NCBI GenBank assembly: GCA_049317265.1
Contig: JBMOIP010000011.1
Location: 1 to 64,000 of the forward strand
Length of the DNA: 64,000 nt
Direction of reading: 5' to 3'
Source of the DNA: CAIVAT01 sp049317265
Lineage (GTDB): Bacteria > Bacteroidota > Bacteroidia > Bacteroidales > FEN-979
Shown here: piece after piece, positions 17,888 to 26,615 of the stretch
How positions within the stretch are numbered: position 1 is the stretch's first letter
How the letters are laid out: the number at the start of each line of letters is the position of its first letter
Position numbers and translations under genes: made by a program
Notes under the pieces: generated by a model
Databases searched by the model: none
What the model saw: the letters and a program-made list of their open reading frames with translations, nothing else
What the model was told of the DNA's origin: nothing

Positions 17888-19288
17888 TCAGAAATTAAAA
17901 TAGTCGCGGGCGTTGTTGTATGAGATGTCGGCCACCATCCGGCCAACCAACTCAAGATCATCCGGAAGTTCTCCCTTCTCCATTTCACTCCCAAGGATGT
18001 TGCAAAGAATCCTTCTGAAATATTCATGTCTCGGGAAAGAGAGAAAACTCCTTGAATCGGTAAGCATGCCTGTAAAACGACCAAGCAAGCCCAATGATGA
18101 CAAAACATTCAGGTGATTTTCGATTCCATTTTTTTGATCAAGGAACCACCATGCCGAGCCCCACTGCATCTTACCCGGAACAGGGCCATCCTGAAAATTC
18201 CCGATCATGGTCGCAAACACTTCATTATCTGCAGGATTGAGGTTATAGAGTATCGTTTTTGCCAGCTTTCCATCACGGTTCAGCCTGTCAAGAAAAAGTG
18301 ACATTGATTCAGCCACGGGAAGATCACCAATGGAATCGAATCCCGCATCAGGCCCCACCTCACGGTACATCCGGAGGTTATTGTTTCGCATCGCCCCAAT
18401 GTGGTATTGCTGTACCCAGTTCTTTTCGTGATCCATAACTGCCAGGCGGTAGAGCATTGCCGACTTGAATTTCTTAACATCGTGCTGGTCGAGTTCAAGG
18501 CCCCGCCTGATCTTGTTGAAGATGGAACATACCTCCCCTTTCTGGTTATCTTTCACATAAAACCTATCGAGCCCGTGATCGGATATCCTGCATCCATTTT
18601 GATGGAAATAGTTGTGCCGGATATGCAAGGCTTCCATTAAGTCTTCAAACCGGGCTATCTCGATCCCGGCAACCTCTGAAAGTTCATCGAGGTAAACATT
18701 GTAAATGGATGCGTTTTCGACCGCCAGCGCTTTATCAGGCCGCCAGGCAGGAACTACTTTGATCTCAAACCCATCCGCTTTTATCTTTTGATGGTGTTCA
18801 AGGCTGTCAACAGGATCGTCGGTTGTACAGACCACCTCCACCTTCATTCTGCGAAGAATATTCCTGACCGAGAGTTCACTGGTATTCAATGCAGCCGAGG
18901 CTTCTTCGTAAATGCCCCTGGCAGTGGATGGTCCCAGGAGCCTGGTGATACCAAAATAGCGCTGAAGTTCAAGGTGCGTCCAATGATAAAGGGGATTGCG
19001 AAGGGTAAATGGAACCGTTTCCGCCCATTTTTCAAATTTCATGTAATCGCTGGCATCGCCGGTACAAAACCGCTCATCGATGCCGTTGGTGCGCATGGCA
19101 CGCCATTTATAGTGGTCGCCGGCAAGCCATGCCTGCGTAAGATTTTCAAACTGCCGGTCATCGGCAATATCTTTTGGGTTCAGGTGGCAGTGGTAATCGA
19201 TGATCGGCTGATGCGCTGAAAACTGTTCAAAGAGTTCGATCGACCGGTTGCTGTGAAGGAGGAATTGTTTATCAGGAAAGGGTTTCAT
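17888..19288 (-). CDS. uxaC: Glucuronate isomerase UxaC
   Basis: Interconverts D-glucuronate and D-fructuronate (also D-galacturonate and D-tagaturonate), the entry step of hexuronate catabolism. The 466-residue protein matches the expected length (about 470). It has the metal-binding DYHCHLNPKDIADD near the N-terminus (His33, His35) and characteristic segments such as NPLYHWTHLELQRYFGI, CTTDDPVDSLEHH, HIGAMRNNN and LTDSRSFLSFPRHEYFRRI. It follows the SGNH esterase after 25 bp and precedes the hexuronate carrier. With the SDR enzyme at 25751 it would give D-mannonate. Confidence 0.96.
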   Translation of the reverse strand: MKPFPDKQFLLHSNRSIELFEQFSAHQPIIDYHCHLNPKDIADDRQFENLTQAWLAGDHYKWRAMRTNGIDERFCTGDASDYMKFEKWAETVPFTLRNPLYHWTHLELQRYFGITRLLGPSTARGIYEEASAALNTSELSVRNILRRMKVEVVCTTDDPVDSLEHHQKIKADGFEIKVVPAWRPDKALAVENASIYNVYLDELSEVAGIEIARFEDLMEALHIRHNYFHQNGCRISDHGLDRFYVKDNQKGEVCSIFNKIRRGLELDQHDVKKFKSAMLYRLAVMDHEKNWVQQYHIGAMRNNNLRMYREVGPDAGFDSIGDLPVAESMSLFLDRLNRDGKLAKTILYNLNPADNEVFATMIGNFQDGPVPGKMQWGSAWWFLDQKNGIENHLNVLSSLGLLGRFTGMLTDSRSFLSFPRHEYFRRILCNILGSEMEKGELPDDLELVGRMVADISYNNARDYFNF

Positions 19289-19313
19289 TGTTCGTTAAAA
19301 TTTTATTGTTCTG

Positions 19314-20651
19314 TTATTTTGATGCTGCAGCTTTTTCTTCTACTGCAGACACCATGCTACTGCTGTTAATCATGAGCATTGAGGTACTTTGTGCATGATT
19401 CCCGGCCCGGGTTCCTTTAATAAATTCCGGGTCATCAAGGGGAGCATAAATCTCAAGGCTGGAAGTAAGCAGCTGATCATTGTACAGTGCTTTGATTTCA
19501 TCGGCATTGAGCGCAGACCGGTATATCAAAAGGTCCTTATAACCTGCGGTTTGGGGGGATAATTGAGTTGCATGGCCACTGCCCCCAAGAATAAACTGCC
19601 TGAAATCCAGCTGGCCGGAATGGCTTCCGGCAATTTTCCCGTTTACAAAAAAAGTTGTCATCCCGGTGGCATACCGATGACCCAGAACCACATATTGCCA
19701 TCCGTTTGTTTCATTCACAGTATCCGCTGAAAAAGATTCACCTTGCGAGTTTTGATACATGACTCTTCCGTTTTTCAGTGAAACTATGGCATTTCCATGT
19801 CTGCCTTCAAGCACCGCAACCACCCCCTCATCATGGCTTTTAACCAGGAAGGATACCGTAAAGGAGTGAATGGAATCATCCGGTATATAAACCAAAGGAG
19901 AGGCATCGGTTCCACCAACAACGGTGAGGTAACGCTCTGTCCTGATTTTTTCAGGGACACCCTTACCCGATTCAATCGCATCGAACAGACCGGGAACAAA
20001 AGCATAAAATATTTCCCTGTGTCCCTTTTCGTTGGGATGGGATTTGTCATGCCAGCAGCCTTCAGCCCATTTCCCGGTACCATCATCAATAGCGCCCAAT
20101 GCGTTTATGCCTGGAACATCCCAGGTATTCATGATCAGGTTCATTTTCCGGATTGCGTCGTATTGTTCCGGACCGAAATCGTTCCTGGTATAACAATTCA
20201 CCACCACCGGGATCATCCCGTTATTGCGGCAAAGTTTGACCAGGTGGGCCATTCCACTTCTGAAGCGTTCAAAAATCCGGTCCCGGTTCAACGCTGAACG
20301 AGCCGTAATTCCCTCATTTCCCAATGACAATCCGATGATAACATAGCCGGGCTTTTCAGGTAAAAGTTCATTTTCGAACCTTGGTAATATTTTAATGGTA
20401 TTATCGCCACCTCTTGAAACGTTGACCACGGTCCATCCCCGTTGTTCCAGCATGGTTTTTATCATCCCGGCATATCCTCCAGTGCCGGTTGTGTCGCCGG
20501 ATCCTTTTGCCACTGACGATCCGAATACCGCGATTTTTTTATGCTGGGCCCTGATAACGGATGGCCAGCTTATCGAAATGGCAAGCAGGAAAGCCAGCAT
20601 TATCGTCCGCGAAGGCAGTAAAACGAGAGGTGCTTTTTTCAACGTATTCAA
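19314..20651 (-). CDS. Secreted SGNH esterase with C-terminal LamG-like domain
   Basis: A 445-residue exported protein: signal region with hydrophobic core MLAFLLAISISWPSV (18-32), SGNH-hydrolase domain (about 38-225), and concanavalin/LamG-like domain (about 235-430). The SGNH blocks are FGSSVAKG (the usual Asp of GDS is Ser; nucleophile Ser46), GLSLGNEG (Asn112) and DKSHPNEKGH (Asp202, His205). In carbohydrate loci such proteins are mostly acetylesterases or deacylases. The LamG part may bind glycan. It lies between gnd and uxaC with 11 and 25 bp spacers, an exported enzyme inside an otherwise cytoplasmic run. A polar Lys/Ala-rich tail ends the protein and no T9SS domain is seen. Confidence 0.8.
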   Translation of the reverse strand: MNTLKKAPLVLLPSRTIMLAFLLAISISWPSVIRAQHKKIAVFGSSVAKGSGDTTGTGGYAGMIKTMLEQRGWTVVNVSRGGDNTIKILPRFENELLPEKPGYVIIGLSLGNEGITARSALNRDRIFERFRSGMAHLVKLCRNNGMIPVVVNCYTRNDFGPEQYDAIRKMNLIMNTWDVPGINALGAIDDGTGKWAEGCWHDKSHPNEKGHREIFYAFVPGLFDAIESGKGVPEKIRTERYLTVVGGTDASPLVYIPDDSIHSFTVSFLVKSHDEGVVAVLEGRHGNAIVSLKNGRVMYQNSQGESFSADTVNETNGWQYVVLGHRYATGMTTFFVNGKIAGSHSGQLDFRQFILGGSGHATQLSPQTAGYKDLLIYRSALNADEIKALYNDQLLTSSLEIYAPLDDPEFIKGTRAGNHAQSTSMLMINSSSMVSAVEEKAAASK

Positions 20652-20662
20652 GATCCCGGCTG

Positions 20663-22117
20663 TTAAACGTTATAGGTTGAAGAGGAAGTTTCTCCTCCCC
20701 GTCCTGTCCAGTTCGTATGGAAGAATTCGCCACGCGGGCGGTCGTTTCGTTCATAGGTATGGGCGCCAAAATAGTCACGCTGAGCCTGTAAAAGGTTCGC
20801 AGGCAGTTTGGCAGTTCTCAATCCGTCGTAATAGGCAAGTGCAGATGACATTGCCGGGACAGGAATCCCGTTCATGGCGGCCTCAGCGATTACATTTCTC
20901 CACCCTGCCTGTGCAAGCATCATGGTATCCCTGAAAAACGGATCAAGAACGAGGTTAGGCAGTTTTGGGTCGGACATGAAAGCATCCCTGATCTTTTCAA
21001 GGAAAACCGACCTGATAATGCATCCGCCCCGCCACATCATGGCAATGGCGCCATAATTCAGGTTCCATCCGAACTCCTTCGCTGCTGAACTCATGAGCAG
21101 GTAGCCCTGGGTATAGGATACGATCTTTGAAGCGTAAAGTGCATCTTCGAGGTGCGTGAGCAGTAGCTCACGGTTGCCTTTAAAAGCCGCGACAGGCCCG
21201 GCCAGAAGCCTGGACGCTGCCACCCTTTCCTCTTTTTGAAAAGAGAGGCTCCGTGCGAAAACCGCTTCACCAATAAGTGTCAGCGGAACACCAAGGTCAA
21301 GGGCCGCAACACTGGTCCATTTCCCTGTACCTTTCTGACCGGCAGTGTCGAGAATATGGTCGACCAGTGAACTGCCATCAGAATCTTTGAAAGCAAAAAT
21401 ATCTCGGGTTATTTCGATCAGGTAGCTTCCAAGTTTACCCTCGTTCCACTCTTTAAAAACAAGATGAATTTCATTGGCCGACATTCCCAGCAGATCCCGC
21501 ATAACCTGGTAAGCCTCGCAGATCAACTGCATATCGCCATATTCGATCCCATTATGCACCATTTTAACAAAATGGCCGGCACCGTTTTCACCAACCCAGT
21601 CACAACAAGGGATTCCATCGCCAACCTTGGCGGCAATCGCCTGGAAAACGGGCTTTACATATGGCCATGCTGCCTGTGATCCTCCCGGCATGATGGATGG
21701 TCCGAGCAACGCACCCTCCTCTCCCCCGGAGACACCCGTACCGATAAACAGAATTCCTTTGCTTTCAATGTAGGCTGTACGCCGGTTTGAATCAGGGAAG
21801 TGTGAGTTACCCCCGTCAATGATGATATCTCCCTTTTCCAGCAAGGGGAGCAAAAGTTCGATAAATTCATCCACCGGTTTCCCGGCCTTCACCATCAACA
21901 TCACTTTACGGGGCCGCTCGAGTTTACCGACCAACTCCTCCAGGGAGTGTGTTCCGATGATGTTTTTACCGCTTCCGCGTCCCTGGATAAAATGGTCGAC
22001 TTTTTCAACCGAACGGTTAAAAACAGCCACCGTAAATCCTTTGCTCTCCATATTCAACACCAGGTTTTCACCCATCACAGCCAGTCCGATCAATCCAATA
22101 TCTGCTAGTTTACTCAT
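20663..22117 (-). CDS. gnd: 6-Phosphogluconate dehydrogenase, decarboxylating
   Basis: Oxidises 6-phosphogluconate to ribulose 5-phosphate and CO2. The 484-residue protein has the N-terminal Rossmann motif GLAVMGENL (about 10-18) and FNRSVEKVDHF (about 33-43), whose Asn-Arg-Ser is the NADP-type recognition loop. It also has the substrate-site segments GVSGGEEGALLGPSIMPGG and HNGIEYGDMQ, and the catalytic-domain signature DTAGQKGTGKWTSVAALDLG. It is a complete long-form enzyme. A pentose-phosphate gene inside a hexuronate operon is unusual. It makes sense if gluconate is made in this pathway from mannonate (see the LarA-like protein at 23365). An octameric repeat array fills part of the 108-bp gap to pdxB. 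Confidence 0.96.
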   Translation of the reverse strand: MSKLADIGLIGLAVMGENLVLNMESKGFTVAVFNRSVEKVDHFIQGRGSGKNIIGTHSLEELVGKLERPRKVMLMVKAGKPVDEFIELLLPLLEKGDIIIDGGNSHFPDSNRRTAYIESKGILFIGTGVSGGEEGALLGPSIMPGGSQAAWPYVKPVFQAIAAKVGDGIPCCDWVGENGAGHFVKMVHNGIEYGDMQLICEAYQVMRDLLGMSANEIHLVFKEWNEGKLGSYLIEITRDIFAFKDSDGSSLVDHILDTAGQKGTGKWTSVAALDLGVPLTLIGEAVFARSLSFQKEERVAASRLLAGPVAAFKGNRELLLTHLEDALYASKIVSYTQGYLLMSSAAKEFGWNLNYGAIAMMWRGGCIIRSVFLEKIRDAFMSDPKLPNLVLDPFFRDTMMLAQAGWRNVIAEAAMNGIPVPAMSSALAYYDGLRTAKLPANLLQAQRDYFGAHTYERNDRPRGEFFHTNWTGRGGETSSSTYNV

Positions 22118-22170
22118 CGTTAAAATATTTAAAATAAAACCATCATTTATTCATAGAACCTGTCTCTCCC

Positions 22171-22226
22171 CCGTCCGCCTGTCCGCTTGTCCGCCCGTCC
22201 GCTTGTCCCCCCGTCCGACCGTCCGC
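22171..22226. repeat. Octameric microsatellite adjoining the pdxB stop codon
   Basis: Seven 8-bp units of the form (C/T)(C/T)GTCCGC lie without gaps at 22171-22226 on the plus strand. Variants are TTGTCCCC and CCGTCCGA. On the minus strand, in transcription sense, the array begins with the last base of the pdxB TAG stop (22226-22228) and runs GCGGACGG towards gnd. The same octamer family occurs at 59009-59023 and 61008-61093. Confidence 0.9.
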
Positions 22227-23353
22227 TAGACTACCCTGAAACCCAATGCCGAAAAAGCCTCCCTTATCCCTTCCCGGGGATTCACCAACCTGATCTCATA
22301 AGCCGGGAACTCTCTTCTCACAGGGTAATTACCTCTTTGCATTTCAAAATCGGCGGGATGTGACCGAAAACGAACATCATCCTCTGTAACATTGTATGTT
22401 TGCAAAATAACTGTGCAGAGTATCTTTTCCATGGATTGATCCTGGCAATCCACAGAAATCACCGTAAGCAATGGGGCCGGTATATCAACAGGTTCCCATT
22501 CTGAAAGGGGAAATCCAAAAAATCTTCCGAAATCTCTGACCACCTGTACAGTACCATTTCTTTTTCCATCGGTCGAATACCCGGCAATGTGAGGGGTAGC
22601 AATAACGACCTTTTTCAGCAGCTGAAGATCAACAGAGGGTTCATTTTCCCAAACATCGAGCGCCACACCTGAAAATTTCCCTGCCGACAATGCGGCTCTC
22701 AGATGTTTCCCATTGACAACCTCGCCCCGGGCTGAATTTATAAGCCAGGCCCCATCCCTGAGTATCCTGATGGAGTCTTCGTTGATCATATGGTGTGTTT
22801 GATCCCTGCCCGTTTTATTCAGCGGGACATGCAGTGTCACAATATCTGAATCTGACAGAAGTTTTTCCAGTGAAACAAAACCGGCACTCCCTTCATTCCT
22901 GGCGCGTGGCGGATCATTCAGAAGGACTTTCAATCCAAGCAGTGATGCCAGCGATTCTATCCTTCTCCCAACATGCCCTGCGCCAATAATTCCAATTGTT
23001 TTTCCTGCAAGGGGAAAACCATGCCTGGTGGCCATGTTTGCCAGGACTGAAGCGATATATTGCTGAACCGATGCTGCATTGCAACCCGGGGCATTGACCC
23101 ATTCTATGGAGTTTTCGTCGCAGAAACCTGTATCGATATGGTCGAAACCGATGGTTGCTGTTGCAATGAATTTCACGTTTGAGCCTGCAAGCAGTGCTTT
23201 ATTGCAATGCGTCCGCGTCCTCACCAACAGGGCATCAGCATGTTTAACAGCGGCAGCGTCAATTTCCCGGCCATCCATATACCTGACAGAGGCATAGGGT
23301 TCCAGCGCTCCTTTCAGAAATGGTATTTTATCGTCGGCTATAACAGTGATCAT
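22226..23353 (-). CDS. pdxB: 4-Phosphoerythronate dehydrogenase PdxB
   Basis: Oxidises 4-phospho-D-erythronate in the DXP-independent pyridoxal-phosphate pathway. The 375-residue protein has the D-2-hydroxyacid dehydrogenase plan: substrate domain, Rossmann domain with GIIGAGHVGRRIESLA (about 123-138), catalytic Arg in NSARGEVVNG, Glu in DVWENEP, and His in ATPHIAGYSTDGK. It also has the C-terminal dimerisation extension typical of PdxB (about 290-375). The frame is open to 23395, but the first 14 codons overlap the upstream gene. The ATG at 23353 starts 11 bp after that gene's stop and gives the family-typical MITVIADDKIPF. Its place in a uronate operon is odd; a role on a sugar-acid intermediate is conceivable but unsupported by motifs. 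Confidence 0.88.
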   Translation of the reverse strand: MITVIADDKIPFLKGALEPYASVRYMDGREIDAAAVKHADALLVRTRTHCNKALLAGSNVKFIATATIGFDHIDTGFCDENSIEWVNAPGCNAASVQQYIASVLANMATRHGFPLAGKTIGIIGAGHVGRRIESLASLLGLKVLLNDPPRARNEGSAGFVSLEKLLSDSDIVTLHVPLNKTGRDQTHHMINEDSIRILRDGAWLINSARGEVVNGKHLRAALSAGKFSGVALDVWENEPSVDLQLLKKVVIATPHIAGYSTDGKRNGTVQVVRDFGRFFGFPLSEWEPVDIPAPLLTVISVDCQDQSMEKILCTVILQTYNVTEDDVRFRSHPADFEMQRGNYPVRREFPAYEIRLVNPREGIREAFSALGFRVV

Positions 23354-23364
23354 TTTCAACTTTT

Positions 23365-24636
23365 TTATTGTGTCAGCCTGCTCGAATGTGCCCATAAACC
23401 AAGGGCCGGGTTTGAGATGTAGAAAATTTTCTCACCATCCACCCGGTTAATTCCATCCTTCAAGTCAGCGGGATGGTACTTCTCCATCATCCCCTGCAGG
23501 TCGGCATAGTTGAAATTGACCCCTTCAATCTCCTCCCTTGTGAGGTGACCGGGACAATAGGTGATGGTGAACCTCTTTTCAGATGATCCATGGATGAGGT
23601 GGGCCGCTGCGCTCAGGTTCCCTGCCAGATCATCATTCATCGCAACCATTTGAAGGACTTCAGGAGTGGTTTGGTAACCATATTTCCGGATAAGCCTGTC
23701 AATCTCCGCATCCTCTCCAAAGGTATGAACCCCGGGGGCAAGAACAATGAGTTCCCCTCCGTCGGCAATTGCCATCCTCGTCCGGTAGATGCTCTTATTG
23801 CCCAGCCATGTGCTCTTAAATTCCTCAGGATCAAGATAAACTACCACCTTTTCAAGAGGTTCTTCAACCCTTTCAAAATTAACTTCCAGTGATAGGGATG
23901 CAGCACTTGTGAAACAACCATGATCATCCCCGATGAACAAGCCGTTGACGCCAGGGTTGCCTTCAGCCGACTTAGAGACAACAGTGTGAATATAAACGAT
24001 CGGAAGGTGCGATGTAAAATGTTCTGCGGCATAGTTAAGCACCTGCCGTACCGGGTTGTCAGCCTTACCCATGATCCGCTCCATTCCATAAGCAGCGCCA
24101 AGGAAATGGCTCTTGTTAATGCCATCGCGCCCGCCTGTACCGACAAAAATATTTTTATTGTAATTGGCCATCCCGATCACCTCATGCGGCACGACCTGAC
24201 CAATGGACAAAATGAGATCAAACCCACCTTCGATCAACAGTTTGTTGACTTGTGCAGGCCATGAAAATGTCACCCTGTTTTCAGAAACCCTGCTAACAAA
24301 TTCTGAAGGAACCTCTCCAAGTGTGACAATATCATTTCTCCAGTTATGGACCCTGAATAGGGAAAGAGGCACCTTGCCAAACATGGCGGTCAGCTCTTTT
24401 TCCGACATCGCAACATGGGTACCCAGGGCTGGCAGGATATCGGTCACGGCATCACCGTAATATTCCCAGGCCATTTCAGTCAGAATTCCGGCATGGGAGT
24501 GATACCTTGTAAAGTCGGGCGGAATGATGAGTACTTTACGCTTCGGACCGAGTTTATCCAGGGCTCCGAAAAGTGAATCCCTGAGCATAACCTGTGTAAA
24601 CTCCGACCCTGCTGAACCACCCTGGTAGTATATCAT
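23365..24636 (-). CDS. LarA-superfamily nickel epimerase, candidate D-gluconate/mannonate 2-epimerase
   Basis: A 423-residue protein of the LarA (DUF2088) superfamily, enzymes that invert alpha-hydroxyacids using a nickel-pincer nucleotide. The residues that match lactate racemase His108, His174, Lys184 and His200 are present as His74 (LGTHVAMSEKEL), His151 (VVPHEVIGM), Lys161 (NYNKNIFVG) and His177 (KSHFLG). The 10- and 16-residue spacings of the last three equal those in LarA. The usual DxTRP motif appears as DFTRYHS. The superfamily is known to include D-gluconate 2-epimerases. Here the gene lies between a PfkB kinase and pdxB/gnd, and the operon makes mannonate, so I infer mannonate-gluconate epimerisation. 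The cofactor genes larB, larC and larE are not in the window. Family placement is secure; the substrate is an inference. Confidence 0.75.
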   Translation of the reverse strand: MIYYQGGSAGSEFTQVMLRDSLFGALDKLGPKRKVLIIPPDFTRYHSHAGILTEMAWEYYGDAVTDILPALGTHVAMSEKELTAMFGKVPLSLFRVHNWRNDIVTLGEVPSEFVSRVSENRVTFSWPAQVNKLLIEGGFDLILSIGQVVPHEVIGMANYNKNIFVGTGGRDGINKSHFLGAAYGMERIMGKADNPVRQVLNYAAEHFTSHLPIVYIHTVVSKSAEGNPGVNGLFIGDDHGCFTSAASLSLEVNFERVEEPLEKVVVYLDPEEFKSTWLGNKSIYRTRMAIADGGELIVLAPGVHTFGEDAEIDRLIRKYGYQTTPEVLQMVAMNDDLAGNLSAAAHLIHGSSEKRFTITYCPGHLTREEIEGVNFNYADLQGMMEKYHPADLKDGINRVDGEKIFYISNPALGLWAHSSRLTQ

Positions 24637-24654
24637 GTTAATTTCATTTTCAAA

Positions 24655-25728
24655 TTACCGGCTTACCCGTGCATTCCCGTTCCATATGCTCCATACCATC
24701 TCCTCGTCGGCAGGCTGGGCATAATCCGTTAAAAATGTCGTGGCAAGGGCACCGCTTGCCCAGCCAAACTGAATCCACCGTTCGGGCTTCCATTCCCTGA
24801 GGATGCCATATAACAGTCCGCCCACAAATCCGTCTCCCCCTCCGATTCGGTCTAATACCGTAATATCCCTTGGTTCAACTACATGCCAGGTATCTCCTTC
24901 AAACATGATCGCACCCCAAAGGTGGTGATTTGCACTGATCACCTGGCGGAGTGTTGTGGCGAATACCGCAGTATTCGGAAACGCTTCTTTGACACGGAGG
25001 ATCATCTTTTTAAAGCTTTCCAGCTGTGCGTCAATGCCTTTCCCACCAGTCTCCGGACCTTCGATGCCAAGGCAAAGTTGGAAATCTTCTTCATTTCCGA
25101 CAAGGATATCGGAAACAGACGCAATTTTAACAAATATTTCGCGTAAATCATTCGCGCGGCCTTTCCAGAAGGAAGCACGGTAATTCAGGTCAAAAGAGAT
25201 CAGTGTACCTGCTTCTTTGGCGGCCATCGCCAGTTTAAGGCAGAACCGGCCTGTTTCAGGCGATAGGGCTGCGATTAACCCGGAAAGATGAACGATCTGA
25301 ACACCTTCAGTATGAAAGATCCTGTTAAGATCGAAATCATCAACATTCAACAACCGGCCTACTTCTCCGGCCCGGTCGTTGAGTACCCTCGGACCGCGTG
25401 AGCCAAAGCCGCTGTCGGCGATATTGAACTGGTGCCGGTATCCCCACGGATCACCCTGTTCAATCTCTTTCCCTTCGAAGCTCATCCGGCGGCCTGAAAG
25501 GTTATTTTTTATAAACCCGGCAATGGGGCTACCTTTTACAAAGTTCGTCAGCACTTTCACCGGCAGGCCAAGTGAAGCAGGCACACTGGCCACATTGGTT
25601 TCAGCGCTGGTGGCCTGCATTTTGTATGTATCGCTGCAATGCACAGGCTGACCATTGACGGGCGTAATCCTCACTCCCATGCTGGTAGGAACCAGCAACG
25701 ACCAGGCAAACTCTTTTTTTATTTTCAT
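24655..25728 (-). CDS. PfkB-family sugar-acid kinase (KDG kinase or gluconate kinase)
   Basis: A 357-residue ribokinase/PfkB-type kinase. The C-terminal signature is DRIGGGDGFVGGLLYG, with catalytic base Asp299 in a GGGD variant of the usual GAGD. NEEDFQLCLG and FDLNYRASFWKG match the family core. The N-terminal half (SLLVPTSMGVRITP, SAETNVASVPASLG) departs from classic 2-keto-3-deoxygluconate kinases. That leaves the substrate open: 2-keto-3-deoxygluconate by context, or gluconate if the epimerase hypothesis holds. The frame is open to 25770, but the ATG at 25728 has an AGAGGAAAG ribosome-binding sequence just upstream and avoids overlap with the SDR gene. Spacers of 22 and 18 bp indicate one operon. 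Confidence 0.85.
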   Translation of the reverse strand: MKIKKEFAWSLLVPTSMGVRITPVNGQPVHCSDTYKMQATSAETNVASVPASLGLPVKVLTNFVKGSPIAGFIKNNLSGRRMSFEGKEIEQGDPWGYRHQFNIADSGFGSRGPRVLNDRAGEVGRLLNVDDFDLNRIFHTEGVQIVHLSGLIAALSPETGRFCLKLAMAAKEAGTLISFDLNYRASFWKGRANDLREIFVKIASVSDILVGNEEDFQLCLGIEGPETGGKGIDAQLESFKKMILRVKEAFPNTAVFATTLRQVISANHHLWGAIMFEGDTWHVVEPRDITVLDRIGGGDGFVGGLLYGILREWKPERWIQFGWASGALATTFLTDYAQPADEEMVWSIWNGNARVSR

Positions 25729-25750
25729 AGTCACTTTCCTCTTAAAAAAA

Positions 25751-26602
25751 TCAGACACCACTGTAGGCATTGTATCCCCCGTCGATCAGCATCACGGTTC
25801 CGGTGATATACTGCGACATATCCGACAGGAGAAAGGCCACTGGGCCGGCAAGTTCTTCCGGCAAACCAAACCGACCCATCGGGGTACCCGCCATGATTTT
25901 TTCTCCCCGGGGAAGCAGGTTGCCGGTCTGCTCGTCAATAAGCAAAAACCTGTTCTGGTTTGTCAAAAAGAAACCAGGCGCTATTGCGTTGACCCGAACA
26001 CCGGTTTTCGCCATATGAACGGAAAGCCATTCTGTAAAATTGTTAATGGCCGCCTTGGCGGAAGAATAGGTTGGGATCTTGGTGAGCGGATGAAAGGCGC
26101 TCAACGACGAAATATTGAGGACAGACCCTTTTCCTGCTTCCACCATGTCGGTTGCAAAAACCATGGTTGGCAGCAATGTTCCAAAATAGTTCAGGTCGAA
26201 AATACGTTCCATTCCCTCCATCTCCAGTCCGAAGAATGTTTCATCCAGGTTGCTTGCCTGGCCCGAAAGCATCTCTTCAACCTTTGTTGTTCCCTTAGGT
26301 GAATTTCCGCCGGCACCGTTGATGAGAAAGTTGATTTTACCAGCCTGGCTATGGATGGTATCTCTTGCGGCCAGTAAGGATTTCTTGTCCAGTACATCCG
26401 CCTGAATACCGATTGAAAATGTGCCGGTCAATTGCATGATTTCCGCCGCAACAGTCCCGGCAGCCTGGAGGTTGATGTCAAGAATCACGGTTCTTCCCCC
26501 GACAGAGGCAAGTCCAAGGGCAATGGCTTTTCCTATCACACCAGCGCCTCCTGTGATGACCGTGAGTGTATTGTGTAAATCTTTGAAACTGATCGATTCC
26601 AT
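25751..26602 (-). CDS. SDR oxidoreductase, probable D-mannonate oxidoreductase
   Basis: A 283-residue short-chain dehydrogenase. It has the cofactor motif TGGAGVIG (17-24), acidic Asp42 in LDINL (suggesting NAD preference), NGAGG (95-99) and the catalytic Ser165/Ser166, Tyr179 and Lys183 in NISSLS and YSSAK. It ends with the DGGYNAYSGV tail. Sequence style and context match SDR-type fructuronate reductases (UxuB-equivalents, YjmF-like), which reduce D-fructuronate to D-mannonate after UxaC. It lies 13 bp after the CE6 esterase and 22 bp before the PfkB kinase. A related keto-deoxy-sugar or gluconate 5-dehydrogenase role cannot be excluded. Confidence 0.8.
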   Translation of the reverse strand: MESISFKDLHNTLTVITGGAGVIGKAIALGLASVGGRTVILDINLQAAGTVAAEIMQLTGTFSIGIQADVLDKKSLLAARDTIHSQAGKINFLINGAGGNSPKGTTKVEEMLSGQASNLDETFFGLEMEGMERIFDLNYFGTLLPTMVFATDMVEAGKGSVLNISSLSAFHPLTKIPTYSSAKAAINNFTEWLSVHMAKTGVRVNAIAPGFFLTNQNRFLLIDEQTGNLLPRGEKIMAGTPMGRFGLPEELAGPVAFLLSDMSQYITGTVMLIDGGYNAYSGV

Positions 26603-26615
26603 ATGTTAATTTTCT

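Noticed and set aside
22171..22226. Tandem octamers considered as a CRISPR array
   Set aside because: The units are 8 bp, directly abutting and without spacers, so this is a microsatellite.
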